A stretch of DNA of 57,863 bases from Tubiluchus corallicola (lineage: Eukaryota > Priapulida > Priapulimorpha > Priapulimorphida > Tubiluchidae), in assembly GCA_030141605.1 (NCBI GenBank), contig JAQGDQ010001166.1, positions 1 through 57,863 on the forward strand, in the 5' to 3' direction. The notes under the pieces are model-generated. The model had not been told where the DNA came from. It searched no databases and saw only the letters and a list, made by a program, of their open reading frames with translations. Shown piece by piece: positions 35,662 through 46,914 of this stretch (position 1 is the first letter of the stretch; every line of letters starts with the position of its first letter). The position numbers and the translations under genes are program-made.

Positions 35662-36683
35662 ATAAGTCTGGCGAAAGAAGGATAATTAAATGGGAACGAA
35701 TCCATATTAATGATTTTATGTCAATTTTAATTCATCTTAACTGTTTTATTATTTTTCTAACTTTTTTAAACGTGTATGAATGTATCTAATTAATTATTAA
35801 TCATACATTTGGGTACACAATAAACAGGTACGGTCAAGCAAATTTTAATTACAATAGGTGTCTTGTAAATTTGAACTATGAATAAAATTGATGTGTAAAT
35901 CTAATTTAGATGAGTGATGAATGATTTTTTACATTATGAATATATGCTTTTAGTAAGTTGGACTGGCTTTACCTTATTCAGGTTCAATGTCATTGTTCAA
36001 CATTTTGGATCTTCGTTGTCATTGTTTTTAACATAGGTTATGGCACCATCACCTCTGTTACAGATCGGTGTTTTAACAACATCAGGAATTATGTTCTTGA
36101 AAATGTAGCTCCCTGGGTCAACTGGTAGCAACTTGAGTTTAAAATGCCAGAGCTTCATTTCAAGTCTCGAAAAAATTTGTAGAGTTTCAACTTAGTTTGA
36201 GCAGAAAGGAGGAGAATGATAGAAACTGTTGGTGCTACATCATGTGTCAATGACTCTGTTCATAAGTATCAGTTTAGAAAAAACAGATTCAACAGCAGAT
36301 TAGGGTAGATTTGGGAACAAATTTGTTCTAGAGAAAAAGGGGCAGGAACATTGGCCCTTGACAAGTCGTACATGGGCATCACACTTTCTCTCAGTCATCT
36401 CTGGAGAATAAAAGATGGGAAGTGTCTTCAAAGTGATTAATATATCAGTTCTTGCTCGTGTCATAAATGTTTGTTTCCAACAATTTTTTGACCAAATTTG
36501 ATTGTGTTCAAACATCGGACTAGTTAAGCCCTTGCACCCCACAAGTTTTAGTCTTGGCTCAGCCCCTTATACAATAATGTATTAGATTTGTTTATTTTGG
36601 CTTTAAAACTAACCAAGGTTTAACTAATTAAAATCACCACATTATTATGGAATAATTTGTATAGCTAATGACTCTTCTTCTAG

Positions 36684-36797
36684 GTTTTCCTTCTTGCTCA
36701 AGCCGGGTTTCCATTTACTGGCTACTTTCGAGATTTTGATCGTCGAGTTTATGAAACTGATTATTATGAAGAACCATATTATTACTATATTATATAA
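36684..36797 (+). CDS. Secreted peptide module F (alternative last exon)
   Basis: The acceptor 'gactcttcttctag' is followed by 'VFLLAQA', 'GFPFTGYFRDFDRRVYETDY' and 'YEEPYYYYII', with stop at 36795-36797. It is one codon longer than C-E through an extra Tyr. Its flank holds two successive copies of the downstream segment (about 36880-37020 and 37060-37200), and AATAAA appears in the second (37180-37185), 383 bp after the stop. Confidence 0.75.
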   Translation, partial: VFLLAQAGFPFTGYFRDFDRRVYETDYYEEPYYYYII

Positions 36798-38506
36798 GTA
36801 AGTCTATTGAAATAAGCACGATTAAATGGCAATAAATCAATATAAACGATTTTATGTCAATTTTAATTTGCCTTAACTGTTTTACTGATTACTTTTCACA
36901 TTTCTAAATGTATATTAATGTATGCTAATTAATTACTAATTATGCTTTTGAGTACACATTAAACAGATATGGTCAAGCAAACATTAATTGCAATAGACAT
37001 CATGTAAATGAGACATTCTAATCTCGTGTCTGTCTAATTCGCCTTAGATTCTTTTATTGATTTTTTCCACTTTTTTAATTGTGCATTAAGATGAAAGAAT
37101 TATGTTTTTCGGAACACAGTAATCAAACATTGTCAAACAAAAATTAATTACATCAGGTCTCCTGTAAATGTGAATTCTGAATAAAGTAAATATTTAACTC
37201 TAATTTAGTTGAATGTGATTGATTTTTACATTAGAACTATATGTCTCTAGACAGTTAGATGGCTGTACCTTTTTCTCTCATTCGTCATCAATCAAAAATA
37301 TTTATTAGTGATCAAACCTCCAAAATGTTGTGTCCCCGTATTCACCGTGTTTGTCATTATTGCTGTCACTGCTGAATACTAACGTTGTGCACTATTAACG
37401 CAGGTTAATAAAAAAACTTTAAGAATTATAATTCTCACAATTTTTATCGTCTTTCTCTTTCAATAACCTATACGTCTTGCACTTTTACATAATTATTTAT
37501 ACAGAATTTGACGATGTATACATTCAGCAATAGCAGATAAGAAGTTATATGTGCTCTTAGACGTTTCAATCCCCTAAACACAGACCACAACGCTGCTTAG
37601 ATGAAGATAATTCGTTAAAAATAACATTTCATATTGCAAATATGAGATCATATTTTATGACCTCATAAAATATAGATTTAAGAAAATGGCTTTACATATA
37701 TAGATTGGTATATGTTTCTGTACCATCGTTTTCATTGTCTTTATCACTGTTGCCTTTGTCATCACTACTGAAGTATCGTATATTATCACGTAGGTAGATT
37801 AAAAACACGATTAATTATATTCTTCAAAAATATAACTCCCGTGATCAAATGGTAGAAGAATGGCTACAAGATAATTTATACAAATAGTAATAAAGCAAAA
37901 TAACAATTGTAAAAAGGATTAATGAACCTAGTATTTCTGATAAAATATATGCGCTGTACAATTTCTGTCAAATCAAGATGTAACAATGTAATCTAGAATT
38001 GATTGCAGCTGTAGTGTGTTTAAAAAATGAAGATCATTGCAATTCTAGGCATTCGATACAGTCTCTAGCCATATTAACAATTACCTGTTGGTTTCCTTTC
38101 AAAGCCTTTTCTTCACTGATCTCCTTACCAAAGTATTATATCTATATACTAACTGATAATTACTACAGCTCAACGTATAACATATATGTCGTAAATTAAA
38201 ATGCATTGCTGATTTAACAGTAAACAGAGCTTGTTGTGTCACAAACTTAACAATAGTGTTAATACTTTGTTTACAAAAACGCTTGGCAAACTGTTGACTT
38301 GGATGGATAACATTGGCAATATAAGGTAATATATTAGTGTACTCTCGATATGGGAGGCAGCATAACTTACGCACGGCAATATTCCAGGAAATATCGATAA
38401 AGTTTCAATGACAATTATCACGGTTATACAGTCGCCTATTAGATTGGCTACTTAAAATCAGACATTTTTATGAAATAATTTGTATCGCGAATGACTTTTC
38501 TTCTAG
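36798..38506. other. Spacer between modules F and G
   Basis: Diverged flank sequence homologous to the other units ('caccatg/ccatcgt...tgtcattgtc' blocks at 37320-37380 and 37715-37780). No extra exon copy was found. Confidence 0.5.
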
Positions 38507-38617
38507 GGTTTTCTTGTTGCTCAAGCCGGGTATCTGTGGACGCAGTACTTTCCGGATTTTGATCGTGGAATTTATGAAGCTGATTTTGACGAACACCCAT
38601 ACTACTATATTATATAA
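38507..38617 (+). CDS. Secreted peptide module G (most downstream last exon)
   Basis: The acceptor 'gacttttcttctag' is followed by phase-0 'GFLVAQA', 'GYLWTQYFPDFDRGIYEADF' and 'DEHPYYYII', with stop at 38615-38617. AATAAA is 222 bp after the stop (38839-38844). It keeps the YFPDFDR core and the YYYII end, but the Arg-Arg pair of the others is Arg-Gly here, so dibasic cleavage cannot be a requirement shared by all members. Confidence 0.7.
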   Translation, partial: GFLVAQAGYLWTQYFPDFDRGIYEADFDEHPYYYII

Positions 38618-38839
38618 ACGTACCTCCGAAAAAAACATGATTAAAAGCAACAAATTAATATTAATGATTTATGTGTCAATTTTAATTTACCTTATACTGT
38701 TGTATTGATTTTCTTTAACTTTTCATTCCTATACAACTATGTTAAGGTGCCTTAATTATGTTTACTGTACACATTAACTAAACATTGTCAAGTAAACACA
38801 TATTACAATGCGTCGTGATTTTTAAAATGTGATTTATGA

Positions 38840-39392
38840 ATAAAAGGAAAACTCTGCGATTTTTCATATACTATCCCATTGTCCAGTATTGTGTAAAGAA
38901 GTATACATTTTGACACAATTAATACTGCAAGAGCTATATACTGCTGATAATTAAATAATAGATTAAAATCTTAATTAACAGCAGGCGAGCCCAACTATTG
39001 ATGACATCACAAATTAACATAACTTTCAACATCAAAATCATTCCACGAGCGTGTTGCACGTGTATGTGTGTTGTACTAAAACTAGGCAACTTTTAAGATA
39101 AAAATTCAAATTTCAAATTTACCGCTGTGCTCACGCGTAAGCTGTCGAACGTGTGCAGTTTGTCACAAACTAACACATGTGAACTGAGAGATGTAGCACA
39201 AGTGTTTTGAACAGTGCATTTCCGAATTGGGAAAATATGTAACAGTGAAGAACTAGTGGCGCGAGCGCAAAAATGTGTTTGTGTGGTAATAAATCTTTTA
39301 CGTAAGGAGTTCTTTAAAAAATAGTGTTTTCTTTCAATATTTTAAAGGTTACTTTGACCTACAGATTAACATTGAGCCCAGTTTTGCTTTAA
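38840..39392 (+). mobile_element. TTAA-flanked MITE, copy 4 (left end diverged)
   Basis: Collinear with 43479-44084 from about 38850 to the right terminus at TTAA (39389-39392). The left terminus is lost or diverged. It directly follows the AATAAA of peptide module G. Confidence 0.6.
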
Positions 39393-39536
39393 ACACGGAT
39401 ATCATTGTTTTTACATGTTCATTACAGACCAAGATTTACCTGATGCTCCATGTGTACATTGTTTTCTTCGACTTTTATCGAGGATTTCATTGATGAAAGT
39501 GGAGTTGACATTTGAATATTATTATAATAAGTTTAT

Positions 39537-40038
39537 ATAGGTTTTACATGTCAAATGTAGACCTGCGTTAACTCGAATGTAGACTTAGGCAGTTCAAATG
39601 TGTCTTGGTAACTCGAATGTAGACTTAGGTAGTTCAAATGTGTTAACAATGTTTTTCAACAAATCTTGAGCGGTTTTGGTAAATCAAATGTAGACACATG
39701 TCAAGTCAAATGTGATATTGGTATCTCAAATATGGACAGGTGGTAAAGCTTAAGGATGTTAAATTTAATCTTCTTTAATTTCAATTTAATAATTGCTCCT
39801 AAGTTAAAATAACAACGTTATAGGCCTACTAATAGATGCACTATCTTTGGTTTATCTTTTTCTAATTTGCACTTAAATAACTTAATTACCGATTTATTCA
39901 AAGTAATGCATCTACATTTGACTTACCTAAGTCACATTTGAGTTACCAAAACACATTCGAAATTCCTATATCTACATTTGACTTGCCTGAGTCACATTTG
40001 AACTTTCCTGTGTCTACATTTGACGTGTAAAACCTATA
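39537..40038. mobile_element. Palindromic MITE with repeated inner motifs (about 500 bp)
   Basis: The left arm (from 39537, 'ataggttttacatgtcaaat') and the right arm (ending about 40038, 'tgacgtgtaaaacctata') are inverted copies. Both arms contain several 'tcaaatgtagac' / 'gtctacatttga' units alternating with 'agttcaaatgtg' / 'cacatttgaact'. TA flanks both sides. No coding sequence. It is a foldback-type non-autonomous DNA element. Confidence 0.7.
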
Positions 40039-40164
40039 GTACTATTCAAGATGCGTAACGGTTAGCACACGTATGCATAGAACATTTATCGTTGTAGATA
40101 TTGTACAGTCTGTTCTAATGTAATTTCACTGTGCAATACGTAGGCTTTCTTACGGTTTCTTTCA

Positions 40165-40312
40165 GGTAATAATATGCAGGTAAGAATATGTGCCAGTGTT
40201 TAAAAGGGGAGCAGAATCCACATCATTTGCTATTTGAAGGTAAATTCGTAAATCGTATTAAAAGAGAAAATTTTGTAAGCATCTTACAGCATTAGGATGT
40301 TAATTATTTATT
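40165..40312 (+). pseudogene. Third copy of a non-LTR RT tail fragment
   Basis: It shares with 24500-24800 the blocks 'atatgtgccagtgttt' and 'cgtaaatcgtattaaaagag'. It is frameshifted and non-coding. Confidence 0.6.
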
Positions 40313-40634
40313 AACTTGTCGCAACAATTAATGTTTTCTAAGATAATTTTCTTTGCTCATTAACCTAACGGGATTAAATAATTTGGGTAATTAACATCAA
40401 TGTTAGTTAAGCAGATAATGATAATACAATGCTGTATAGATACTGTAACTTATTCAAAATGACACGTAAATACTGTTAACTATACATACCTGCAAATAGA
40501 GGGCGCATGTATATATATTTCTGCATGTATGGTTATACCATATAAAATTCAAGGCAGTTATTAGTTCTACAGCATTTAGAAATCCTATAGAAGTATATCA
40601 ATATTATTAATTAATTTCGCTGGCATGGGCTTAA

Positions 40635-40658
40635 TATATATATATATATTTAACATGA

Positions 40659-40705
<47 letters not shown>
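40635..40705. repeat. (TA)n microsatellite
   Basis: Two (TA)n runs separated by 'tttaacatgag'. The stretch 40706-41100 that follows is somewhat GC-richer, with a 68-codon plus frame and no recognised family. Confidence 0.9.
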
Positions 40706-40709
<4 letters not shown>

Positions 40710-41117
40710 GTTCGAGGCAACAGCTCCAACGACGGCACCATTTGTGGCGATCTATATGTCAAACAAAAGGTCTCGATCTAGTGTCGTGCCATTGAGGTTT
40801 ATTTTTCGAATCGGGTCCACCGGAAGAGACGGGGGGAAAAAACCTCCAAAAATGGCCATTTTTTGGCCGTTTTTTGCAAAAACTGCAAAACTTATGCCTT
40901 TTATTTCTGGAGAACGGGAACGGGCCGATGGAGGTGCTGGTTATGGATAGATAGCCCGTTCATATAAATACTAATATACACCACTGCAGAGTAATGAAAA
41001 ACAACTATTTCACTAGAACAAAAATGGAAAAATCTTGAGTAAAATGATTAACCTGGAAACATCTAAGTTAAAACGCATTTCTCTTTTCCGGTTCTCTAAG
41101 ATAGATTAAACTGCAGC

Positions 41118-42572
41118 ACTAGGAACAAGTAGGTGAAGCATAAGCCAAGTAACTGAAACAAAAACATAAGTACGTGAAGCATAAACCAAGTAACTGAAAC
41201 AAAAACATAAGTACGTGAAGCATAAACCAAGTAACTCAAACAAAAACATAAGTATGTGAAGCATAAACCAAGTAACTGAAACAAAAACATAAGTACGTGA
41301 AGCAAAAACCAAGTAACTGAAACAAAAACATAAGTACGTGAAGCATAAACCAAGTAACTAAAACAAAAACATAAGTACGTGAAGCATAAACCAAGTAACT
41401 GAAACAAAAACATAAGTACGTGAAGCATAAACCAAGTAACTGAAACAAAAACATAAGTACGTGAAGCATAAACCAAGTAACTGAAACAAAAACATAATTA
41501 CGTGAAGCATAAACCAAGTAACTGAAACAAAAACATAAGTACGTGAAGCAAAAACCAAGTAACTGAAACAAAAACATAAGTACGTGAAGCATAAACCAAG
41601 TAACTGAAACAAAAACATAAGTACGTGAAGCATAAACCAAGTAACTGAAACAAAAACATAAGTACGTGAAGCAAAAACCAAGTAACTGAAACAAAAACAT
41701 AATTACGTGAAGCATAAACCAAGTAACTCAAACAAAAACATAAGTACGTGTAGCAAAAACCAAGTAACTGAAACAAAAGCATAAGTACGTGAAGCATAAA
41801 CCAAGTAACTCAAACAAAAACATAAGTACGTGAAGCAAAAACCAAGTAACTGAAACAAAAACATAAGTACGTGAAGCATAAACCAAGTAACTCAAAGAAA
41901 AACATAAGTACGTGAAGCATAAACCAAGTAACTCAAAGAAAAACATAAGTACGTGAAGCATAAACCAAGTAACTCAAACAAAAACATAAGTACGTGAAGC
42001 ATAAACCAAGTAACTGAAACAAAAACATAAGTACGTGAAGCAAAAACCAAGTAACTGAAACAAAAACATAAGTACGTGAAGCATAAACCAAGTAACTCAA
42101 ACAAAAACATAAGTACGTGAAGCAAAAACCAAGTAACTCAAACAAAAACATAAGTACGTGAAGCATAAACCAAGTAACTCAAACAAAAACATAAGTACGT
42201 GTAGCATAAACCAAGTAACTGAAACGAAAAACATAAGTACGTGAAGCATAAACCAAGTAACTGAAACGAAAAACATAAGTACGTGAAGCATAAACCAAGC
42301 AACTGAAACGAAAAACATAAGTACGTGAAGCATAAACCAAGTAACTGAAACGAAAAACATAAGAACGTGAAGCATAAACCAAGTAACTGAAACAAAAAAC
42401 ACAAGTACGTGAAGCATAAACCAAGTAACTGAAACAAAAAACATAAGTACGTGAAGCATAAACCAAGTAACTGAAACAAAAACATAAGTACGTGAAGCAT
42501 AAACCAAGTAACTGAAACAAAAAACATAAGTACGTGAAGCATAAACCAAGTAACTGAAACAAAAACATAAGC
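41118..42572. repeat. 41/42-bp minisatellite, about 35 copies
   Basis: The unit is 'aagtacgtgaagcataaacc' followed by 'aagtaactgaaacaaaaacat'. A block of 42-bp variants (extra A, 'aaacgaaaaacat') lies at about 42220-42540. Because 41 is not a multiple of three, the frames on the minus strand cycle through three readings (F-V-S-V-T-W..., L-L-G-L-C-F...); these are artefacts. Confidence 0.95.
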
Positions 42573-42659
42573 ATGACTGGGAAAGATGCACTCCATAAAA
42601 TGTAAATATTATAATATGCCTTTAAAACACTAAAAAATCATTTTAAATGTACATTTCTG

Positions 42660-42800
42660 AGGCTTTAACTGGCCCAGTAACTGAGCTGTGTAGCGTAGAT
42701 CAATTGTAACGTGTTCGATTATCACACGTGAGGACGTGGGTTCAACTCTCGACCGAGTCATACCAAAGACTTGACAAATGGTACCGTTGGTTCTTCGGAC
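42660..42800 (+). mobile_element. tRNA-derived SINE-like fragment
   Basis: 'tgtagcgtagatcaattgta' resembles a pol III A box and 'gtgggttcaactctc' a B box about 35 bases later, as in a tRNA-derived SINE head. This is followed by 'ataccaaagacttgac aaatggtaccg', which is reminiscent of conserved SINE bodies. A second B-box-like 'gcctgggttcgattcacg' is on the minus strand near 43020-43040. Neither folds as an intact tRNA by eye. Confidence 0.45.
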
Positions 42801-43354
42801 GAATGAATAATGAGCACGCGGATGAATAATAATCCGGACCACCTTAGAAATAAGTATAGAGTTACGTAAGGTGTTATCCTTGGACAATTATTACAAAAAT
42901 GAATGCGAAGCCATGCGTTAATTTGGTTCCTGAATTTTAAATTAATTAACCAAGTTTTCGTGAAAGCAATTTGTCCACCCCCCACCCCCCCTCATAAGAC
43001 TTTTATCCATGGAGTTTCCACGTGAATCGAACCCAGGCAAGTTAAAAACTGTATTAGTCTAGGCTAAAATACTTACGGTTAAAATGATTTCTTTTGTTAT
43101 AACGAACATGTCCAAGAAGGTAAAGCCGATGTCCGGTCCACTCAGTTTGGCCAAAAATAGATTAAGCTGCGCAAAAATTTGTAGAATTAATTTGTAGTAT
43201 ACGAGTAAAAATGCTGAAAAAGTCCAGTTTTGTGAAAAGTACAGTGTAGTTAAATAAACACATTTATTGTTCTAAACATAAACAATATCGACTGCAGTAA
43301 GGTGTCTGAAACATTGCAATATCTAGTTGCTAAATGAATGACAGTCTGTCTTAC

Positions 43355-43453
43355 CTGTAAAACATAACTATTAGGTAACTCATTCGATGTTTTTTCGCCA
43401 GTAAAACTTTGCAAGGTTCTTGCATCAAACATATCATCAAGTAGTTCATGAGC
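43355..43453 (-). CDS. Gustatory-receptor-like protein, exon 2
   Basis: On the minus strand the acceptor 'tgtgttttttttgtag' is followed by exactly 33 codons, starting 'AHELLDDMFDARTLQSF' and ending YVLQ, then the donor CAG|GTAAGA. Both borders are phase 0, matching the phase-0 donor of the exon at 46284-45223. Joined, the junction becomes A-A-A-R-V-N-S-T then A-H-E-L-L-D, the (A)..(V)N..AH..LD pattern that insect-type gustatory receptors and their invertebrate homologues (GRLs) show between TM6 and TM7. The final exon with TM7 and the TY.....QF motif should follow on the minus strand below 43355; it was not found in 42.6-43.35 kb. Confidence 0.75.
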
Positions 43454-43478
43454 CTACAAAAAAAACACATACCACTGT

Positions 43479-44084
43479 TTAAAGAAAGACAGGATGATTT
43501 TTTATATAGTACCCCACTCTCAAGCCCGATAAAAAGTACACATTTTAACACAGTTAATATTGCAAAAGCGTTTCTGTCCATTCGATAATAGATTAAAACT
43601 TAATTAACCGCGGGCGAGCCCAACTGTTGATGACATCACAAATTAACATAATTTTCAACAGAAAAAATATTCCACCAGCGTGTTTGCGAAAGCGAAAATT
43701 GAAATACAGTCCTAGTTTAGGAGATTCGGTTTGGTTAAAACTAAGCAAGTTTTAAGATAAAAATTCAAATTTCAAATTTACCGCTGTGCTCACGCATGAG
43801 CTGTCAAACTTGTGTAGTTCGTCACAAACTAACACATCTGAACTAAGAGGTACAGCACCTGTTTTTGTCCAATGCGTTTCCGAAATGCAGGCGCTAGTAT
43901 AGTAGCGAATGGCGAAATGCATGTAACAGCGAAGTGCTAGTGGCGCGAACGTGAAATTGGGTTGATGTGGTAATAATTCTTTTACGTAAGTCATTTTGAA
44001 AAAAAAGTGATATGGTTCCTTTCAATATTTTAAAGAATAGGTTGTTTTACCTACAGTTTAAGATTGGGTCCAGTTTTACTTTAA
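43479..44084 (+). mobile_element. TTAA-flanked MITE, full-length copy 5 (606 bp)
   Basis: It runs from TTAAAGAAAGACAGG (43479) to CAGTTTTACTTTAA (ending 44084) and is the best-preserved member with copy 1. It lies inside the intron of the gustatory-receptor-like gene, its left end only about 25 bp upstream of exon 2 on that gene's strand. Confidence 0.7.
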
Positions 44085-44855
44085 CCATTCATAGCTGTTT
44101 CACATATCGCAGAATTCAACGACTCATAACCACCTGAACTTCCTTCTAAAATCTGACTCTCCATCTCACTCGGCTCAACTAATACAAGCAAGATTCGACT
44201 AGGTCAACCACAGCATTGTGACAATATGCACGTTATTACAAAGCTTATTTTACTGGTAATAAAGTCACAGCAAAAAAGTCATAGAAGCAAGACACGGTTT
44301 TGGCTAAGAAAAAGACACAGGAAAAAAGCACACCCACTCTGTCCTCATTCAACTCGTGCAATCAGACCACACTATAGCCAAACAAACCAAATCACTAGCC
44401 ATACCAGACCTCAGAAGCCCGGCTAGGTCTCGCCTGGACGCAGACCCACATCTGGAACAGAGAGAAACTAACGACTGACTGACTGACTAATGTAACCTGC
44501 ATCTCTATATATATGAAAGGCAATTTATAATGGGATTAACATTACTTTACATCAAAGTACGTCGTAGCACTCCTATAGAGGGCACTTTACTTAGAATCGG
44601 AAGTGTTTAAGACGTCATAACATCGGTTATAATGGGGGTTGAAACATCGGGCTTCTGAAAAATAGGGCGTACCAATTCTGTCAGCAGGAACCAATAGTTT
44701 CATTCGCTTCGTACGATCAGACCTCACCATAGCCATTCACGACTCTAGCCACACCAGACTTCAGACAGACCAGGCCCCAGCTGGGCCCAGATTCTTATAT
44801 AAAACAGAAAAAAATTCCCTTTCGACGTAACTTCCCCGACATTATCACTATTTTT
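44085..44855. other. Gustatory-receptor-like gene intron; no gene recognised
   Basis: Two loosely similar stretches (44320-44460 and 44700-44800, sharing 'cgatcagacc.cac.atagcca' and 'cacaccagac.tcaga' motifs) suggest a small degenerate duplication. Confidence 0.4.
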
Positions 44856-45089
44856 ACATATCATATCATATCATATCATATCATATCATATCATATCATA
44901 TCATATCATATCATATCATATCATATCATATCATATCATATCATATCATATCATATCATATCATATCATATCATATCATATCATATCATATCATATCATA
45001 TCTTATCATAGCATATCATACCATATCATATCACATCACATCACATCACATCACATCACATCACATCACATCACATCACATCACATCAT
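44856..45089. repeat. (ATATC)n changing to (ACATC)n pentanucleotide tract
   Basis: About 30 units of TCATA followed by about 11 units of TCACA, with a short transition of single variants between. Confidence 0.95.
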
Positions 45090-45222
45090 ATTATAAAAGC
45101 AATGTTGATAAAATTAGAAGTTTTTTTAAAAATATAACAAAAGTCTACAGTTATCACTAAAAATTTTAAAACATTAACTTCCCCGACATTATCACTATTT
45201 TTACACATCACAGGCAACTTAC

Positions 45223-46284
45223 CGTGGAGTTAACTCGTGCTGCAGCAAGGGACAGTGTCAGAAATACAAGAGACCCCAAAGAGAAGACCCACACAGCGTC
45301 AATACACTCGGTAAATGTCAGGTCTTTGTTCCCTAAATAACGAAGCAGCTTGTAGACGTTGAAAACAACCGCTGGCATATTGGCGATGTAGTGGACAAAG
45401 ATGATCTTGCTGAGATCTCTGTCCAAAAAGGACACGCATCGACAAAGTGATAGGTGATCTTTCCTGTGTCTTTCCAAGTGGTACGTATGCGGCGAGATTT
45501 CTGCTGTTTTCATGCTTTTTGATACTTTTGCGAATAAAGATCTCATTACGTAGCTTACCGTTGTGAAAAACATAACGTTAAGAAACGCAACCGATGCTTC
45601 GAAAAAAGCAACGACAGCCCAGAAATAAGGTAAGGCGCTAACGAAAGCGTGATTCTGTTTCTGAAGTAGCAGGTCGTCCACACTTCTGTTTTCAGATGCA
45701 GAGTGCATAGTAGCAAGGAAATTGTTCGCTTTGAATAGTTCCATTGTACCGCTTCCCAAAATTGCAAAACAGCCCAGGAAAATGTGCAATTTGGCATGCT
45801 TCGAGAAGCTTTCTTCCTCTTTCTTGTTGAAGTTGCAAACGTGGTTTGGGTCGCCTTGCACGTTTTCGCGCCAAAATTTTAAAAACTGCTTCACTCCAGG
45901 CAGGGGATTAAAGAACAAGATGGCTGCCAACGTTACGGCTTGAATGCTTAATATGGTGTAGACTACAGAAGCAGTAATGCTTTCATATTTTTGATTATTT
46001 TCAAAAAAGAAAACCAAGTATGCGACTTTACACAAAAACATCGCCAACACGAACGAATTGTACACCTTCATACATCGTCTAGCGTGAACAGAATAGCCAC
46101 TTGTTTGCTCTGACAATATGTCAAGATCTGCCAAGATCCCTACCAGATGCAAAGCCCAAAAATATGGCTTCAGCACCTTATGCATCGAACCTACTTCATC
46201 TCGCTTTGCCTTTTCATGCGTTTTGGTGCTTTCCATTCCACTAACTTGAATAGCTTGCACTTTCGGTATCACAACCTTACTCAT
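45223..46284 (-). CDS. Gustatory-receptor-like 7TM protein, exon 1 (354 codons)
   Basis: The frame opens at ATG 46284 (context aaaacATGa) and reaches the donor CCACG|GTAAGT at 45223/45222 in phase 0; read-through would stop after four codons. Hydrophobic helices lie roughly at residues 76-94, 103-125, 166-185, 218-246, 293-313 and 328-350. The piece 'LCRCVSFLDRDLSKIIFVHY' (280-299) corresponds to the L...(V)..LD..(F/L)...I.... element before TM5 of gustatory-type receptors, and the end 'LSLAAARVNST' fits the region before the conserved phase-0 intron. These receptors are inverted-topology ligand-gated channel-like chemoreceptors in insects; in other invertebrates their roles are largely unknown. 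It continues at 43453. The last exon is missing from what I could identify. Confidence 0.8.
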
Positions 46285-46914
46285 GTTTTACGGATCACAT
46301 CTATATGCAATGACTCTCCCGCTGGGTAGTTTCTCAGACAAGACCAGCCTATTAAACGACCTGCACGTATTTAGATGACAGTTCATCTAGTTGTCCTTGT
46401 ACATTAACTCATATATCCATCATACTTTGGCAAACTTGTCCATTAATTCATAGTTTACCGTGTAATCAGTAATAGTGGCGCGATTTTTGTTAGTAGTCAT
46501 GCAACAATGTTATCGCTACATTATTTGTTGTTTGTACAGAAAACACAGAATAACTGAATGTGCTAATAACAATCAAAGTCGCTTTCATCAGTATGATTCC
46601 TGCCATCACGCACAGCATGCTTAACTATTTATCCATAAATGTTATGTCCGCCCGTTGAGTAAAACTAGTGCAATTTATTTTGCTACTAAATTTATGGATG
46701 AACACAGGTATTGTTGTTTATTAAAATTTTGTTTTCCAAACGTTTCATCCACTCACAGCTATGAAAATTTTTCAATCTCTCTAAAATTAATATTAAAATA
46801 TCGATATTATTATAATAATTGTAGAATAAGTTCTGTAACATATACAATTTTTTTCTGATGTTTCGTTTCTTTACAATTGTTTGTCTCTTGTATGCAATAA
46901 ATATATTGTATTGT
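46285..46914. other. 5' flank of the gustatory-receptor-like gene; LINE/SINE-like tail
   Basis: No promoter motif is clear. 46640-46914 ends in 'gcaataaatatattgtattg', which looks like the tail of a retroposon running into the pentanucleotide array. This is a weak inference. Confidence 0.35.

Noticed and set aside
33545-36542. Conserved minus-strand protein in the peptide array spacers
   Set aside because: The two good copies are identical only because the 1.56-kb unit duplicated recently; older copies (32080-32262, 36300-36542) are shifted and diverged.
41096-42596. Hydrophobic multi-pass membrane protein on the minus strand
   Set aside because: A 41-bp repeat cycles through the three frames; several overlapping frames look alike.
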